Positions 41,214-51,112 are shown, numbered from the stretch's first letter. The stretch: DNA of 64,000 bases from Pontibacillus chungwhensis (GCF_030166655.1 NZ_CP126446.1:3782001-3846000); one strand, 5' to 3'. Notes: generated by a model not told the origin, from the letters alone. Made by a program: numbers and translations.

Positions 41214-42512
41214 TTATTCTTCTGTTTTGTTTAATAGTTTTTGCGCGAGGCCGGACAGGTTGTCGGTGGTGCCATGGATATCTTGGATGGCATCGACGAT
41301 CAGGTCAAGGTCTTCTTTATTTCGGTTGAACATGTCTACGTATTGGTTCATTTCCATCTTCACTGTTGCTAGTCCATTCGTGACTTGTTTCATATCTGTT
41401 TGGGATTGCTTCGTTGAAGCGTTCATTTCCTGCATGGATACTTGCAAGGTCTGAATGTTTTCGTTGCTTTCATTTGTAATTGAATTGATTTGATTACTCA
41501 TTTGCTTGGAGTTTTCTGCTAGTTTTCGCACTTCTTCTGCTACAACAGCGAATCCTTTTCCGCTTTCTCCGGCACGAGCCGCTTCAATGGATGCGTTTAA
41601 AGCCAGTAGATTCGTTTGGTCCGCGATGCCTTCAATTTGGTTTGTGATAGATGTAATTTGTTGAGACAGATCATCTAGTTTTTCCATGGTTGCCATGCTG
41701 TTATTAAACTGTTCAAGCACCGTTTGGAAAGAGTTCAGCATTTCATTTACTTTTTGATCATTCATATCTGTTAAAGAAATTAGATTCTGACTGCTCTTTT
41801 GCGTATTCTCTGTGTCTTTCCGAATCCGGTCCGCTTTCTCAGACGTTTCGTTCATGGACGCATCTGTCTGTTCTACAGAAGCTGCTACTTCCTGACTAAT
41901 CGCCACTAATTCCCGGCGAAGCATCTCGTTCCGATCATTGGCTTCAATTGCTTGTGATGCTTTCACAGCTAGGTAATGATCTACTACAAGCTGACTATCC
42001 AGATTCATTATATTCGTTACCGCCACCAAAATATCAGAGAGCTTGTGGGGTTGATCCTGATAAGATTCCACCACTTTTGGAATCAGTAAGTTGCTAAGAG
42101 CGGAATATGTAGCAAGGAACCAGGCAACCGGAAGCTCCACACCACCATGGGTGCGTCCAATTCGCTTACGCATGTTCATATACGCTTCATCAATATTTCC
42201 GGAAAATGCACTATCAAAATACTCGACAAATACTTGCTTCAGTTTGTCATGAGAACTATGATTCGTTGCAATTTCATTTAGTCGAGGGTGAGCATACAAG
42301 TGCTCCAATACTTTATCCAGCAGTTGATCGCTCAATGCTAACACAGCTGGTTTCACTTCTTTCACTGTAGCAAGCTGTTTATCCGTTAAACTCATATAAC
42401 TTAAACGTCCGGTAAGATCCTGGTCATCGACTGTTACAGGCGTTCCCATATCTGCATACGCACTCGCTGCTTCAAATCGGGCCGTTGGTCTCTTTTTTGT
42501 AAAAATACTCAT
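41214..42512 (-). CDS. hemAT: Haem-based aerotactic transducer HemAT
   Basis: A soluble oxygen-sensing chemoreceptor. The N-terminal globin domain (about 30-190) has the proximal haem histidine at residue 122 in [18 protein letters not shown] helical linker follows, then the methyl-accepting signalling domain, whose tip reads [20 protein letters not shown] then [15 protein letters not shown]. At 432 residues it matches B. subtilis HemAT. There are no transmembrane segments. It is monocistronic with a sigma-D promoter and its own terminator. Confidence 0.95.
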   Translation of the reverse strand: MSIFTKKRPTARFEAASAYADMGTPVTVDDQDLTGRLSYMSLTDKQLATVKEVKPAVLALSDQLLDKVLEHLYAHPRLNEIATNHSSHDKLKQVFVEYFDSAFSGNIDEAYMNMRKRIGRTHGGVELPVAWFLATYSALSNLLIPKVVESYQDQPHKLSDILVAVTNIMNLDSQLVVDHYLAVKASQAIEANDRNEMLRRELVAISQEVAASVEQTDASMNETSEKADRIRKDTENTQKSSQNLISLTDMNDQKVNEMLNSFQTVLEQFNNSMATMEKLDDLSQQITSITNQIEGIADQTNLLALNASIEAARAGESGKGFAVVAEEVRKLAENSKQMSNQINSITNESNENIQTLQVSMQEMNASTKQSQTDMKQVTNGLATVKMEMNQYVDMFNRNKEDLDLIVDAIQDIHGTTDNLSGLAQKLLNKTEE

Positions 42513-42540
42513 CGTAATTCCCCCTTTATTCCTTCTTCTT

Positions 42541-42567
42541 ATATCGGCTTTAGGTGGAGGAAACTTA
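42541..42567 (-). promoter_or_regulatory. Sigma-D (motility) promoter of hemAT
   Basis: Minus strand: GCCGATAT at 42548-42541 is a perfect sigma-D -10, and TAAG at 42567-42564 is one mismatch from TAAA at the canonical 15-base gap. It starts transcription about 20 bases upstream of the hemAT ATG (GGGGGA Shine-Dalgarno). Confidence 0.8.
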
Positions 42568-42689
42568 ATCTTGCTAGCGCATTTGATAAGTTGCGGTTCA
42601 GATTAGGATGAGGAGGTGACCATGGACAGACTTTGACCTTTTGTTTCGCTAGAAATTTCTTTATTGCATTCTTGTTTTCTTGGTTGCTT

Positions 42690-43740
42690 GGATTTCTTTC
42701 TTTATTACTCTTGAGACTTTGTGCATTCTGGGTTTGGTTTAGACACTGGGGCGGGGGTTTCTGCATTCCGCTCACGGTTTCGACACTCAAACTTTGGTTT
42801 CATCACTCTATCTCAGTTTTCTTCACTACTCCAACTCCTTTCTTCATAACCCCGACTTCTTTCTTCACTCCAAAACCACTTTAGACATTACAGAACCTCT
42901 ATCTTCACTCCACATCTAGTTTAAACACTCTGACCAAGCTTTCTGCATTCCGCTCTCCCTTTCGACACTCAAACCCCGGTTTCTTCACTCCATCCCGGCT
43001 TTCTTCATTACTCGAACTCCTTTCTTCATAACCCCAACCTCTTTCTACACTTCAAAACCACTATAGACATTCCAGAACCTCTATCTACACTCCACATTCG
43101 GTTTAAACACTCCGACCACGCTTTCTGCATTCCGTTCTCCCTTTCAACACTCAAACCCCGGTTTCTTCACTCCACCCTGGCTTTCTTCACTACTCCAACT
43201 TCTTTCTTCATACCCCCAACCTCTTTCTACATTTCAAAACCACTTTAGACATTCCAGAACCTCTAACTTCACTCCGCATTCGGTTTAAACACTCCGGCAA
43301 CACTTTCTGCATTCCGCTCTCCCTTTCGACACTCAAACCCCAGTTTCTTCACTCCACCCCGGCTTTCTTCACTACTCCAACTTCTTTCTTCATAACCCCA
43401 ACCTCTTTCTACATTTCAAAACCACTTTAGACATTCCAGAACCTCTATCTACACTCCACATCCGGTTGAAACACTCCGGCAACGCTTTCTGCATTTCGAT
43501 CCTACTTTCGACACTCAAACCCCAGTTTCTTCACTCCACCCCGGCTTTCTACACTACTCGAACTCCTTTCTTCATAACCCCAACCTCTTTCTACATTCCA
43601 AACCCTCTTTATACATTCTAGAACCACTATCTACACTCCACTTCTGGTTTAAACATTCTGACCACGCTTTCTGCACTCCGATCCCACTTTCGACACTCAA
43701 TCCCCGTTTTTCTACACTCCGCCCCCGCCCACACCACTCA
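42690..43740. repeat. Large array with exact 182-bp period built from 20-21-bp submonomers
   Basis: The phrase CTGCATTCCG (with variants) occurs at 42761, 42943, 43125, 43307, 43489 and 43671, each exactly 182 bp apart. Each period holds nine submonomers of 19-21 bp of the form CTTTCTnCAYTCC plus variable bases (for example CTTTCGACACTCAAACC, TTTAAACACTCCGG, CTTTCTACATTTC). One strand is almost free of G, the other of C. No promoter, Shine-Dalgarno or persistent frame is present. It occupies most of the 1.3-kb gap between hemAT and glyA. Confidence 0.95.
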
Positions 43741-43765
43741 CTCCCCACCAACACAAAACAAAAAA

Positions 43766-43788
43766 GCCTCTCCCCAAAGGGGAGAGGC
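43766..43788 (-). terminator. Terminator of glyA
   Basis: The perfect 10-bp arms GCCTCTCCCC and GGGGAGAGGC surround an AAA loop and are followed on the minus strand by TTTTTTGTTTTG. Confidence 0.92.
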
Positions 43789-43807
43789 TCGCTCACACTC
43801 AATCTAC

Positions 43808-45043
43808 TTATGCATATAACTCAAAACGAGACGTTAAGGCCAGGACGCGGTCGCGGGCTTCGGCTAGTTTGCCTTCGTCTTCGTGGTTGTTTAGGGTGAA
43901 GGCGATGATGGATGCGATCTCATCCATTTCTTCTTCTCCGAAACCACGGGATGTGACGGCTGCTGTTCCGATGCGGATGCCGCTTGTGACGAATGGGCTT
44001 TCTGGATCGAACGGGATCGTGTTTTTGTTCACTGTGATTCCGATGTCATCCAGGGCTTTTTCGGCTACTTTTCCTGTTAGGTTCAGAGGACGTAAGTCTA
44101 GTAAAAGCAAGTGGTTGTCTGTTCCACCTGATACGAGACGGACGCCTTCTTTTTGTAAGGATTCACCCAGGCGCTTGGCGTTGTTGATGATTTTCTCTGA
44201 GTAGTCTTTGAAATCATCTTGAAGAGCTTCCTGGAAGCTCACTGCTTTGGCTGCGATGACGTGCATAAGTGGGCCGCCTTGCATGCCTGGGAATAAAGCT
44301 TTGTCGATTTTCTTCGCATATTCTTCTTTACAAAGGACCATGCCACCACGTGGACCGCGAAGGGTTTTGTGTGTTGTGGTCGTTACGAAGTCTGCGTATG
44401 GTACCGGGTTTGGATGGTGGCCTGTTGCCACAAGACCGGCTACGTGCGCCATATCCACAAGCAGGTAAGCTCCTACTTCGTCCGCGATTTCACGGAATTT
44501 CTTAAAGTCAATGGAACGAGGGTACGCACTTGCACCAGCTACGATGAGCTTCGGCTGTACTTCGCGGGCTTTCTCAAGTACGGCTTCGTAATCGATTTGT
44601 TCTGTTTCCTGATCGACGCCGTAGTCTACAAAGTTGTACAGTTTCCCGCTGAAGTTAACAGGGCTGCCGTGTGTTAAGTGGCCGCCGTGGTTTAAGTTCA
44701 TACCAAGTACTGTGTCACCTGGATCAAGCACTGCAAAATAAACCGTCATGTTCGCTTGAGCACCTGAGTGAGGTTGAACGTTGGCGTGGTCCGCTCCGAA
44801 TAATTTTTTGGCGCGGTCGCGAGCAAGGTTCTCTGCAATATCGACGTGTTCACACCCGCCGTAGTAACGTTTGCCAGGATAACCTTCTGCGTATTTGTTC
44901 GTTAATACAGATCCTTGAGCTTCCATAACGGCTTCAGATACAAAGTTCTCCGATGCAATCAGTTCGATTTTCTCCTGCTGACGCGTTTTTTCGAGTTGAA
45001 TGGCTTCCATAATTTCTGGATCAACTTGTTGTACGTGCTTCAT
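43808..45043 (-). CDS. glyA: Serine hydroxymethyltransferase
   Basis: A PLP enzyme converting serine and tetrahydrofolate to glycine and methylene-THF. It has 411 residues from the ATG at 45043 (AAAGGGGGA upstream); the frame extends 14 residues further without support. Motifs: [50 protein letters not shown], and the PLP lysine in [14 protein letters not shown]. It follows ywlG by 34 bases. No glycine riboswitch is seen. Confidence 0.97.
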   Translation of the reverse strand: MKHVQQVDPEIMEAIQLEKTRQQEKIELIASENFVSEAVMEAQGSVLTNKYAEGYPGKRYYGGCEHVDIAENLARDRAKKLFGADHANVQPHSGAQANMTVYFAVLDPGDTVLGMNLNHGGHLTHGSPVNFSGKLYNFVDYGVDQETEQIDYEAVLEKAREVQPKLIVAGASAYPRSIDFKKFREIADEVGAYLLVDMAHVAGLVATGHHPNPVPYADFVTTTTHKTLRGPRGGMVLCKEEYAKKIDKALFPGMQGGPLMHVIAAKAVSFQEALQDDFKDYSEKIINNAKRLGESLQKEGVRLVSGGTDNHLLLLDLRPLNLTGKVAEKALDDIGITVNKNTIPFDPESPFVTSGIRIGTAAVTSRGFGEEEMDEIASIIAFTLNNHEDEGKLAEARDRVLALTSRFELYA

Positions 45044-45077
45044 GTGTACGTCCCCCTTTAAATTCGTTTCGCCCTTC

Positions 45078-45641
45078 CTAATCACAGGTAACGGACGATG
45101 GTTCTTCTATTGTGTAAACTGCCCGGTTGCCACCAATGAGCTTCGGACGAGATCGCGCATTTGTCACGTGAGCCTCTCCGATCGTCTTTTGCTTAAACCT
45201 GACAGGTACAGCTACTTTCTTCAAATGCATGCCAATAAACGTATCGCCAATATCGATCCCGGCGTTTGCCGTAATCTCCTCAACGACCACTGGGTCTTTC
45301 ATCTGATGATACGCGTGCGTGGCCATGGACCCTCCCGCTTTGCGGACCGGAATGACTGACACTTCTTCTAAACGGTGTTCACGTAAGACGTCTCGTTCTA
45401 GAACGAGCGCTCGATTGAGGTGCTCACAGCATTGGAAAATGAGCCTGACTCCGCATTGATCTTTAAGACGCGCGAGTTCTTCGTAAAGATCCTCAGCGAT
45501 CTTCTGACTTCCGCTTGTGCCGATGTGTTCTCCTGCGACCTCACTTGTGGAACAACCCACTACGAAAAGGTCGCCCTCTTTTAAGTATGAACTGTCGATC
45601 CATTCATCGACAATTTGCTTTATGTCCTCTTTTACAGTCAT
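45078..45641 (-). CDS. ywlG: YwlG family protein (TIGR01440/DUF436)
   Basis: A 187-residue cytoplasmic protein of unknown function, conserved in Firmicutes beside rpiB and glyA. Features: an N-terminal helix ([20 protein letters not shown]), [31 protein letters not shown] and a Gly-rich [10 protein letters not shown] stretch. I take the ATG at 45641 with GGGAGG upstream; 23 more codons are open before it. Confidence 0.9.
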   Translation of the reverse strand: MTVKEDIKQIVDEWIDSSYLKEGDLFVVGCSTSEVAGEHIGTSGSQKIAEDLYEELARLKDQCGVRLIFQCCEHLNRALVLERDVLREHRLEEVSVIPVRKAGGSMATHAYHQMKDPVVVEEITANAGIDIGDTFIGMHLKKVAVPVRFKQKTIGEAHVTNARSRPKLIGGNRAVYTIEEPSSVTCD

Positions 45642-45728
45642 GGAAGGATTCCTCCCTTTTATAATCAGAGGCATAATGGACGAAAAGGAGAAGGAAACAC
45701 ACAGACGCATTCCTTCTCCTTCCTCGCT

Positions 45729-46166
45729 TTATGCTTCGTATTCCGAGATTTTAGAAACGCGGTTTGCGTGGCGTCCGCCTTCAAATTCCGCACTTAACCA
45801 AGTCTTTGCAATTTCACGCGCAAGACCAGGTCCGATTACACGCTCACCCATTGCAAGAATGTTTGAGTCATTGTGTTCACGCGTTACTTTTGCCGTGAAT
45901 AGGTCGTGAACGAGCGCACAGCGCACGCCTTTTACTTTGTTCGCAGAAATAGACATACCGATGCCTGTACCACAGATCAGGATTCCGCGGTCAAATTCGC
46001 CATTGGCTACGCGTTCTGCTGCAGGAATGGCGTAATCTGGGTAATCGACAGAACCTTCACAGTCACAGCCGATGTCCTCAAATTCAATGTTCATTTCTTC
46101 TAAAAGGCTTGTTACTTCCTTACGAATGTTCACGCCTCCGTGATCTGATGCTACGATAACTTTCAT
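45729..46166 (-). CDS. rpiB: Ribose-5-phosphate isomerase B
   Basis: An RpiB/LacAB-fold sugar-phosphate isomerase of the non-oxidative pentose phosphate pathway, 145 residues. It has IVASDHGGVNIRKEV, DYPDYAIPAA, the active-site CGTGIGMSISANK with its Cys, and REHNDSNILAMGERV. The start at 46166 has AAGGG 9 bases upstream. It is the ywlF equivalent and follows the chemoreceptor gene closely. Confidence 0.94.
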   Translation of the reverse strand: MKVIVASDHGGVNIRKEVTSLLEEMNIEFEDIGCDCEGSVDYPDYAIPAAERVANGEFDRGILICGTGIGMSISANKVKGVRCALVHDLFTAKVTREHNDSNILAMGERVIGPGLAREIAKTWLSAEFEGGRHANRVSKISEYEA

Positions 46167-46171
46167 GATGA

Positions 46172-47494
46172 TCATCCCTTCTCTATATCTGTAATTCGAA
46201 ATCGGTGGATTTGTTGTCTTAATCCGTCCGCTTGTTCCTGAAGCGCATGGGCAATCTGATCAATGGATTCGATTAATTCTGTCTGATGCTGTACGGATGA
46301 GCTTGCTTGAAGCGTACCGGCTGAGGTTTCTTCTGCAATGGCTGAGACTTCTTGTGATTGAATCGATGTCGATTGGAGTGACGTTAACTGCTGGTCTACA
46401 AGGGCAGAAATCTCCTGGACCGCTAACGCAACTTCGTTAACAGACGTCGACATATCCGCGATCGCCTGATTGGTCTCTCCGCCACGATCCGCTTCACGGC
46501 GAGCAAACTGAACCCCATCGGTAATCTTTTGGACCACCTGTGAGACATCTTTTTGCATATTTTGAATCAGATCAGAAATGCCTTTAACCGCTTTGCCGCT
46601 CTCGTCAGCAAGCTTCCGCACTTCTTCTGCGACGACAGCGAAGCCTTTTCCATGCTCACCGGCACGGGCTGCTTCGATGGACGCGTTTAAAGCCAGCAAG
46701 TTCGTTTGCTCGGCAAGGTTGCCAACAAGGGAGATGATGTCTCCCACTTTCTTGGCGTTCGTTTCCATGCGTTCGACCGCTTCTAAAGAAAGCTCCTGCT
46801 CTTCTGCGATGGACTGGATGCCTGTTACGAGTGAGTGAACGACTTTCTCGCTGTCTTGCAGCGTTGCGATCATGTGTGAAGACATCTCATGAGAACGCTG
46901 CGCTTTTTGTTGAACTTGTGTTGCGAGTTCGGTTGTTTCTTCGATCGCTTCGGCTGTTTGTTGAATGGCAGTAGATGAGTTCTCTGAGCCTTGCGAAATT
47001 TCATCGATCGTCTCTGATATAAGCCGCGCTTGATCTGTCGCTTGTTCGGTTGCCTTTTTTATGGCGGTTACCGATTGATTCGTTTCCCCGAAATTCTGGT
47101 CAATGTTATGTACCATGCCTCTTAAATTGGTCATCATCGTTCCAAAAGCTGTACCGAGGGAGCGAATTTCGTCGTCTGATTTAGAGACAGCCACTTCATC
47201 CGTTATATCCCCAAGAGCTGCTTTAGCGGCGATTCCTTCCAATTTAAGAAGAGGTTTTGTAATAAAACCGGCTGCTACATAAGCAAGAATGCCTGACCAC
47301 AGTATGCCGAGGGCGAACGTGATCAACGTAAACGGCACGATGCCAAGACCGATGGTATCTTTCATCCGGTCATACAGCACATAAATGAAAAAAGCGCTCG
47401 TTGAATACGTGATTACAGCAAGCGCTGTGATGAACACAACAAGCTTTAATCTGAGACTAAACCGATATTTCTTTTTCTCCGCCACTTCTGCCAT
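46172..47494 (-). CDS. Methyl-accepting chemotaxis protein without an extracellular sensor domain
   Basis: The protein is 440 residues. Two transmembrane helices ([40 protein letters not shown]) are separated by about 15 residues, so there is essentially no external ligand domain. A HAMP domain ([20 protein letters not shown]) and a long signalling coil follow, with the tip [20 protein letters not shown] and [18 protein letters not shown]. It may sense membrane or cytoplasmic state. It lies between ywlE and rpiB with 5- and 21-base gaps, so it shares their operon, where B. subtilis has no such gene. Confidence 0.92.
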   Translation of the reverse strand: MAEVAEKKKYRFSLRLKLVVFITALAVITYSTSAFFIYVLYDRMKDTIGLGIVPFTLITFALGILWSGILAYVAAGFITKPLLKLEGIAAKAALGDITDEVAVSKSDDEIRSLGTAFGTMMTNLRGMVHNIDQNFGETNQSVTAIKKATEQATDQARLISETIDEISQGSENSSTAIQQTAEAIEETTELATQVQQKAQRSHEMSSHMIATLQDSEKVVHSLVTGIQSIAEEQELSLEAVERMETNAKKVGDIISLVGNLAEQTNLLALNASIEAARAGEHGKGFAVVAEEVRKLADESGKAVKGISDLIQNMQKDVSQVVQKITDGVQFARREADRGGETNQAIADMSTSVNEVALAVQEISALVDQQLTSLQSTSIQSQEVSAIAEETSAGTLQASSSVQHQTELIESIDQIAHALQEQADGLRQQIHRFRITDIEKG

Positions 47495-47515
47495 CTCCCT
47501 ACAAAAACCTTTGTC

Positions 47516-48130
47516 CTACTTATTGTCTAATTTTTCGATAAGAAGTTCAACATGTTTTTCAATTTCTGTAAGCGTTTTTTCGTAGGTATCTGCATCCCCT
47601 CCAAATGGATCGGAAATGTCAGAGTTAGGTAGATTTGCTTCGATTTCACGGATGAGTGAGATCTCTTCGTTCAGGTGTTGCACTAAGGCCTTTTCTAGTT
47701 CTTGCGGCGTGTTATATTTTTGGCGATTCTTTTGTAAAAAGACTGCCTTTCTATCTTCTAAAGTAGAGTAAGCTTCTTTAAGCTGCTGCCACTGATTGTG
47801 ATCATTCTGGAGAACGTATTCTTTCAGCGTAAACACGTTATCTTCAAAGCGCGGATACTCCATCACAACGCTTTGCTTATGCTGCGCGGTCATGGTTAAC
47901 ACAAGGTCCGCCCACCTCATCAGATCGAGTGAAAGAGGTTGCGACTCGTGCTTAAGGGAAATCCCTTTCTTCATAAGAGCTTCTTCTGTCCCTTTAGAGG
48001 CTCTTGAACCCTTATGAGCAAAGATCCCAGCTGACCTTACTTCGATGTCTCCATTCTTCTCCCTTAACAAGGCTTCTGCCATCGGACTTCTACATGTATT
48101 CCCTGTGCACACAAACAATATATGCTTCAT
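47516..48130 (-). CDS. ywlE: Protein-arginine phosphatase YwlE, with a large insertion
   Basis: A low-molecular-weight phosphatase fold that dephosphorylates McsB-modified arginine residues. The P-loop reads VCTGNTCRSPMAE with Cys8, Thr12 (the residue giving arginine-phosphate specificity) and Cys13. The general-acid loop is DPFGGD near 174. The length is 204, against 150 in B. subtilis: about 59 extra residues lie between FTLKEYV (100-106) and the DPFGG loop, rich in Gln/Lys/Glu and probably helical. The ATG at 48130 has GGAGG 7 bases upstream. It is preceded by an extended -10 promoter. Confidence 0.9.
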   Translation of the reverse strand: MKHILFVCTGNTCRSPMAEALLREKNGDIEVRSAGIFAHKGSRASKGTEEALMKKGISLKHESQPLSLDLMRWADLVLTMTAQHKQSVVMEYPRFEDNVFTLKEYVLQNDHNQWQQLKEAYSTLEDRKAVFLQKNRQKYNTPQELEKALVQHLNEEISLIREIEANLPNSDISDPFGGDADTYEKTLTEIEKHVELLIEKLDNK

Positions 48131-48165
48131 TCTCAATCCTCCACTAATGTGCTTATCTTACCTGC

Positions 48166-48174
48166 ATTATAACA
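48166..48174 (-). promoter_or_regulatory. Extended -10 promoter of the ywlE-MCP-rpiB-ywlG-glyA unit
   Basis: Minus strand TGTTATAAT: a consensus TATAAT with the TGn extension; the -35 is poor. The start would be near 48159, about 30 bases before the ywlE ATG. Confidence 0.65.
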
Positions 48175-48203
48175 TATGAACCGAGGAAGACGCCTGAGGT
48201 AAG

Positions 48204-48238
48204 AAAACTCCTTCGTTCATATACAACAAAGGAGTTTT
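48204..48238 (-). terminator. Terminator of the WG-repeat gene pair
   Basis: The arms AAAACTCCTTCGTT and AACAAAGGAGTTTT pair with one mismatch around a 7-base loop, followed by T residues on the minus strand. It starts 5 bases after the stop. Confidence 0.85.
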
Positions 48239-48242
48239 GTCG

Positions 48243-49637
48243 TTAAAATGGCTTAAATTCGTGGGTAATTTCCCCATCTCGATTTCTGTACTGGAAGATA
48301 TAGCGAATCCCATCTCCTCTTGAAGGGTTTTCAACGTTTTTGATCGTTAAGGCCGTTCCCTTATAAAAAGGAAAGCCGTGTTCGTAATTGCCTTCGAGCT
48401 CGATTTCGAAGTTCCCTTCCGTGTCAATATACCCACTTTTGCCTTCTGCTACCGCATGGGCGAGGCCGTCTACGAACCATCCAATCACTCTGAACGTTGG
48501 TTCGATAACAAGATCCCCGCCTTTGTTAATGACCCCGCACTTCTGGTCTATACAAACCGTCGCATAATCATCGTGAAACGGGTAGGCCTCATCATATTGA
48601 GCCTCGATTTTCATCGTTCCTTTTTTGTTAATAAAGCCAAATTGCCCATTTACCTGAACAGGAGCAAGGCCTTCAGAAAAGCCGTACGCTTTAGTAAACG
48701 TATCGTCTATAAGTTTCTTACCATCTGAATCGATATAATGATAGCGCCCGTCGTCTTGCATCACAAGAGCTACACCCTCATTGAAATGAAAGGCTTCTCT
48801 ATAGAGGGGTTCGATGACCATGTCCCCGCTTCGATTGATGTACCCCCACTTTTCGTTCTTCACAACGGGAGCATAGCCATCTTTAAAACTTTTGGCGCCC
48901 CGATATTGTGTGGCAATCACCATTTCCCCGTCTGTGTCGATGTAACCTCTCGCTCTATCATTCACCACTAAAGCTCGCCCGTCATGAAAGGCTTTGGCCT
49001 GTTCATACGTTTCATCGAAAACCTGCTCTCCTTGCTGGTTTATAAACGTATAAGACTCATCGCCCCCGATCTCCCCCTTCGCGGCTGGGAAAAGAGGTTG
49101 CGTGAAATAGTAGCTTTCCATCATATACTCAGGGCCACGCCCTCTTATGCCAGAAGTCAGTTGAATTCCGTAAAGAGGATAATTGCTGTTGTATCCTGTT
49201 TCAAGCACGAGTTCCCCTGTTTCATCCACAAAACCTAGTTCAGCGTTCTCGTTTACCGTGAAATAAAGGGTGTCGTTTGAGGTCAGTTGAATGTACAGCA
49301 GGTAAGCTCCACTCATTACCACAAGGAGGAGTCCCGCTATAAGCCATTTCCTTTTGGAGCGCCTTTGGGATTTACGCCCTTTTGCCTGGTCGACCAGAAA
49401 GGGATCGTCATCTTCGACGATGGACTCAGGTGCTGCTGGGGGCGGGCGTTCTTCTGTTTCCTCTTCTATTGGTTCAAGTACCTCTTTTTTCTTCGGTGGG
49501 TCGTATGTAGGTCGTTGAGGTTGAAACTCGAACATGGATTCTTCGTTCTTGTCTTGAATGTAGGCCTGGTCTTTGTTGCATTTGGCGCACGATTCGCCTT
49601 CTTCGATCTGTGCGCCACATTTCTTGCATTCTTTCAT
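48243..49637 (-). CDS. Zinc-ribbon membrane protein with WG repeats, second of a tandem pair
   Basis: The protein is 464 residues. An N-terminal zinc ribbon (CKKCGAQIEEGESCAKC) comes first, then an acidic/proline linker, one transmembrane helix (KWLIAGLLLVVMSGAYLLYI, near 95-115), and an extracellular part of seven to eight WG repeats. These are beta units such as GYINRSGDMVIEPLYREAF, then HFNEGVALV. WG (KWG) repeat proteins are common but functionally unassigned; ligand binding or wall contact is possible. It is about the same length and architecture as the gene upstream, 40 bases away, so the pair came from tandem duplication. Confidence 0.85.
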   Translation of the reverse strand: MKECKKCGAQIEEGESCAKCNKDQAYIQDKNEESMFEFQPQRPTYDPPKKKEVLEPIEEETEERPPPAAPESIVEDDDPFLVDQAKGRKSQRRSKRKWLIAGLLLVVMSGAYLLYIQLTSNDTLYFTVNENAELGFVDETGELVLETGYNSNYPLYGIQLTSGIRGRGPEYMMESYYFTQPLFPAAKGEIGGDESYTFINQQGEQVFDETYEQAKAFHDGRALVVNDRARGYIDTDGEMVIATQYRGAKSFKDGYAPVVKNEKWGYINRSGDMVIEPLYREAFHFNEGVALVMQDDGRYHYIDSDGKKLIDDTFTKAYGFSEGLAPVQVNGQFGFINKKGTMKIEAQYDEAYPFHDDYATVCIDQKCGVINKGGDLVIEPTFRVIGWFVDGLAHAVAEGKSGYIDTEGNFEIELEGNYEHGFPFYKGTALTIKNVENPSRGDGIRYIFQYRNRDGEITHEFKPF

Positions 49638-49676
49638 TGGGTCACCTCACTTTCCTAGTGGATAGGTCTTTTTCTA

Positions 49677-51074
49677 CTAGAGGCCATCAAATTCATGAAC
49701 CACTTCTCCGTTTTTATTTCTGTATTGGAAGAAGAACCGATTCTGATCTTCTTCTGGATTCTCATTTGCTTTTATCGTAAGGACCAATCCATTGTAATAC
49801 GGAAAGCCTTGGCCCATGGCATCGACCTCAAATTGGGTTTCCCCTTTGGTATTAATGTAGACCATACGTTGTCGATCGTTTGTGAAGGCAAAGGCAAGTC
49901 CATCCACGAACCATCCAATCGATTCGAACTCTGGCTCAACAACCATGTGTCCTCCTTTATTGATCACGCCGCATTTATTCTCCTCAGGGCATACGGTCGC
50001 ATAGCCATCATGAAAGGGATAGGCGTTGACGAATTGAGGCTTGATCTTTGTATTCCCGTCTTCATCAACATAACCAAAGCTCCACCCTTCTTCAAACCGG
50101 ACTGGCGCGAGACCTTCTGAGAAAGCACGGGCATCCGGGAAGGTTTTCTCCATGATTTTCTTCCCTTCTGTATCAATGAAGTATGCCCTGCGATCCTTCT
50201 TCACAAGAGCCACCCCACCGTTGAAATGATAAGCTTCTTCATAAGAAGGTTCTATGACCATATCCCCGTCTTTATTCACATAGCCCCAGTAGCCTTCGAC
50301 CATCACAGGGGCGTACCCTTCTTTGAAATCTTTGGCATTATGATAATCGGCTGGAATAACCATTTCTCCCTCCACGTTTATGAAGCCCCGTAATCCGTCT
50401 TTTATGACAAGGGCGCGGCCCTCATAGAAAGGTAGGGCCTGCTGGAAAGAGGGTTCGATCCCCCATTCCCCCTCTTTGTTGATATAGCCAAACGTTGGAC
50501 CCTCCTCCATTGAAGGTACCCTTGCCGGATAAAGTTCTCCTGTAAACTGCATTCCTTTGCCAATATGCTCAGGACCCAGGTCCTTGGCATCTTCCTCATA
50601 AGGGAACGTGGGTTGGATTTCGCGATCTGTTTCAAGCACGATTTTCCCTGCTCTGTTCATGAATTGTAGTTGCCCTTCCTCATCCATCGTAAAATAGAGC
50701 GTATCCTTCGAAGTGATCTGCATGTATATGAGAAAAGCTGCGCCCAATACAATAAGGAGCAGGCCTGACACGACCCATCTTACTTTTGGGCGCTTGAATT
50801 CTTTTGACTTTGACTCGGTCTTTTCGCCGAATAAGAAAGGGTCTTCCGGTTCGGTTTGTTCGACTCGTTCAGGTTGAGTAACGGAGGCCTCTTCTACGGG
50901 TTCGGGCTCCTCCATCTCCCGCTTTCTTTTCGGCGTTTCATATGTAGGTTGTTCTGGCTCGTAATCAAACATCGATTCTTCGTTTTTTCTTTGTATGTAA
51001 TCTTGTTCTTCTTTACAATTCTCGCATATGTCCCCCGCTTCAATCGGAGAACCACACCTCTTGCACTCCCCCAC
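49677..51074 (-). CDS. Zinc-ribbon membrane protein with WG repeats, first of a tandem pair
   Basis: The protein is 465 residues and has the same plan as its neighbour: zinc ribbon (CKRCGSPIEAGDICENC), acidic linker, one helix (WVVSGLLLIVLGAAFLIYMQ) and extracellular WG repeats (GYVNKDGDMVIEPSYEEAYH, then FNGGVALVKKD). The two share the NEESMF motif, the (F/Y)xPxxPTY stretch and repeat order, but differ at many positions, so the duplication is not recent. The start is GTG at 51074 with GGAGGTGG upstream. It is not part of the B. subtilis ywl region. Confidence 0.85.
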   Translation of the reverse strand: MGECKRCGSPIEAGDICENCKEEQDYIQRKNEESMFDYEPEQPTYETPKRKREMEEPEPVEEASVTQPERVEQTEPEDPFLFGEKTESKSKEFKRPKVRWVVSGLLLIVLGAAFLIYMQITSKDTLYFTMDEEGQLQFMNRAGKIVLETDREIQPTFPYEEDAKDLGPEHIGKGMQFTGELYPARVPSMEEGPTFGYINKEGEWGIEPSFQQALPFYEGRALVIKDGLRGFINVEGEMVIPADYHNAKDFKEGYAPVMVEGYWGYVNKDGDMVIEPSYEEAYHFNGGVALVKKDRRAYFIDTEGKKIMEKTFPDARAFSEGLAPVRFEEGWSFGYVDEDGNTKIKPQFVNAYPFHDGYATVCPEENKCGVINKGGHMVVEPEFESIGWFVDGLAFAFTNDRQRMVYINTKGETQFEVDAMGQGFPYYNGLVLTIKANENPEEDQNRFFFQYRNKNGEVVHEFDGL

Positions 51075-51103
51075 CGTTCCACCTCCACAATTTTCCTATA
51101 TCT

Positions 51104-51112
51104 ATTGTAGCA
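51104..51112 (-). promoter_or_regulatory. Extended -10 promoter of the WG-repeat pair
   Basis: Minus strand TGCTACAAT, a TGn-extended -10, located about 30 bases before the GTG start. No clear -35. Confidence 0.55.

Noticed and set aside
42690-43740. CRISPR array
   Set aside because: The units are degenerate throughout, there are no identical repeats separated by unique spacers of constant length, and no cas gene is nearby.
45044-45077. Glycine riboswitch for glyA
   Set aside because: The gap is 34 bases and the gene is inside an operon.
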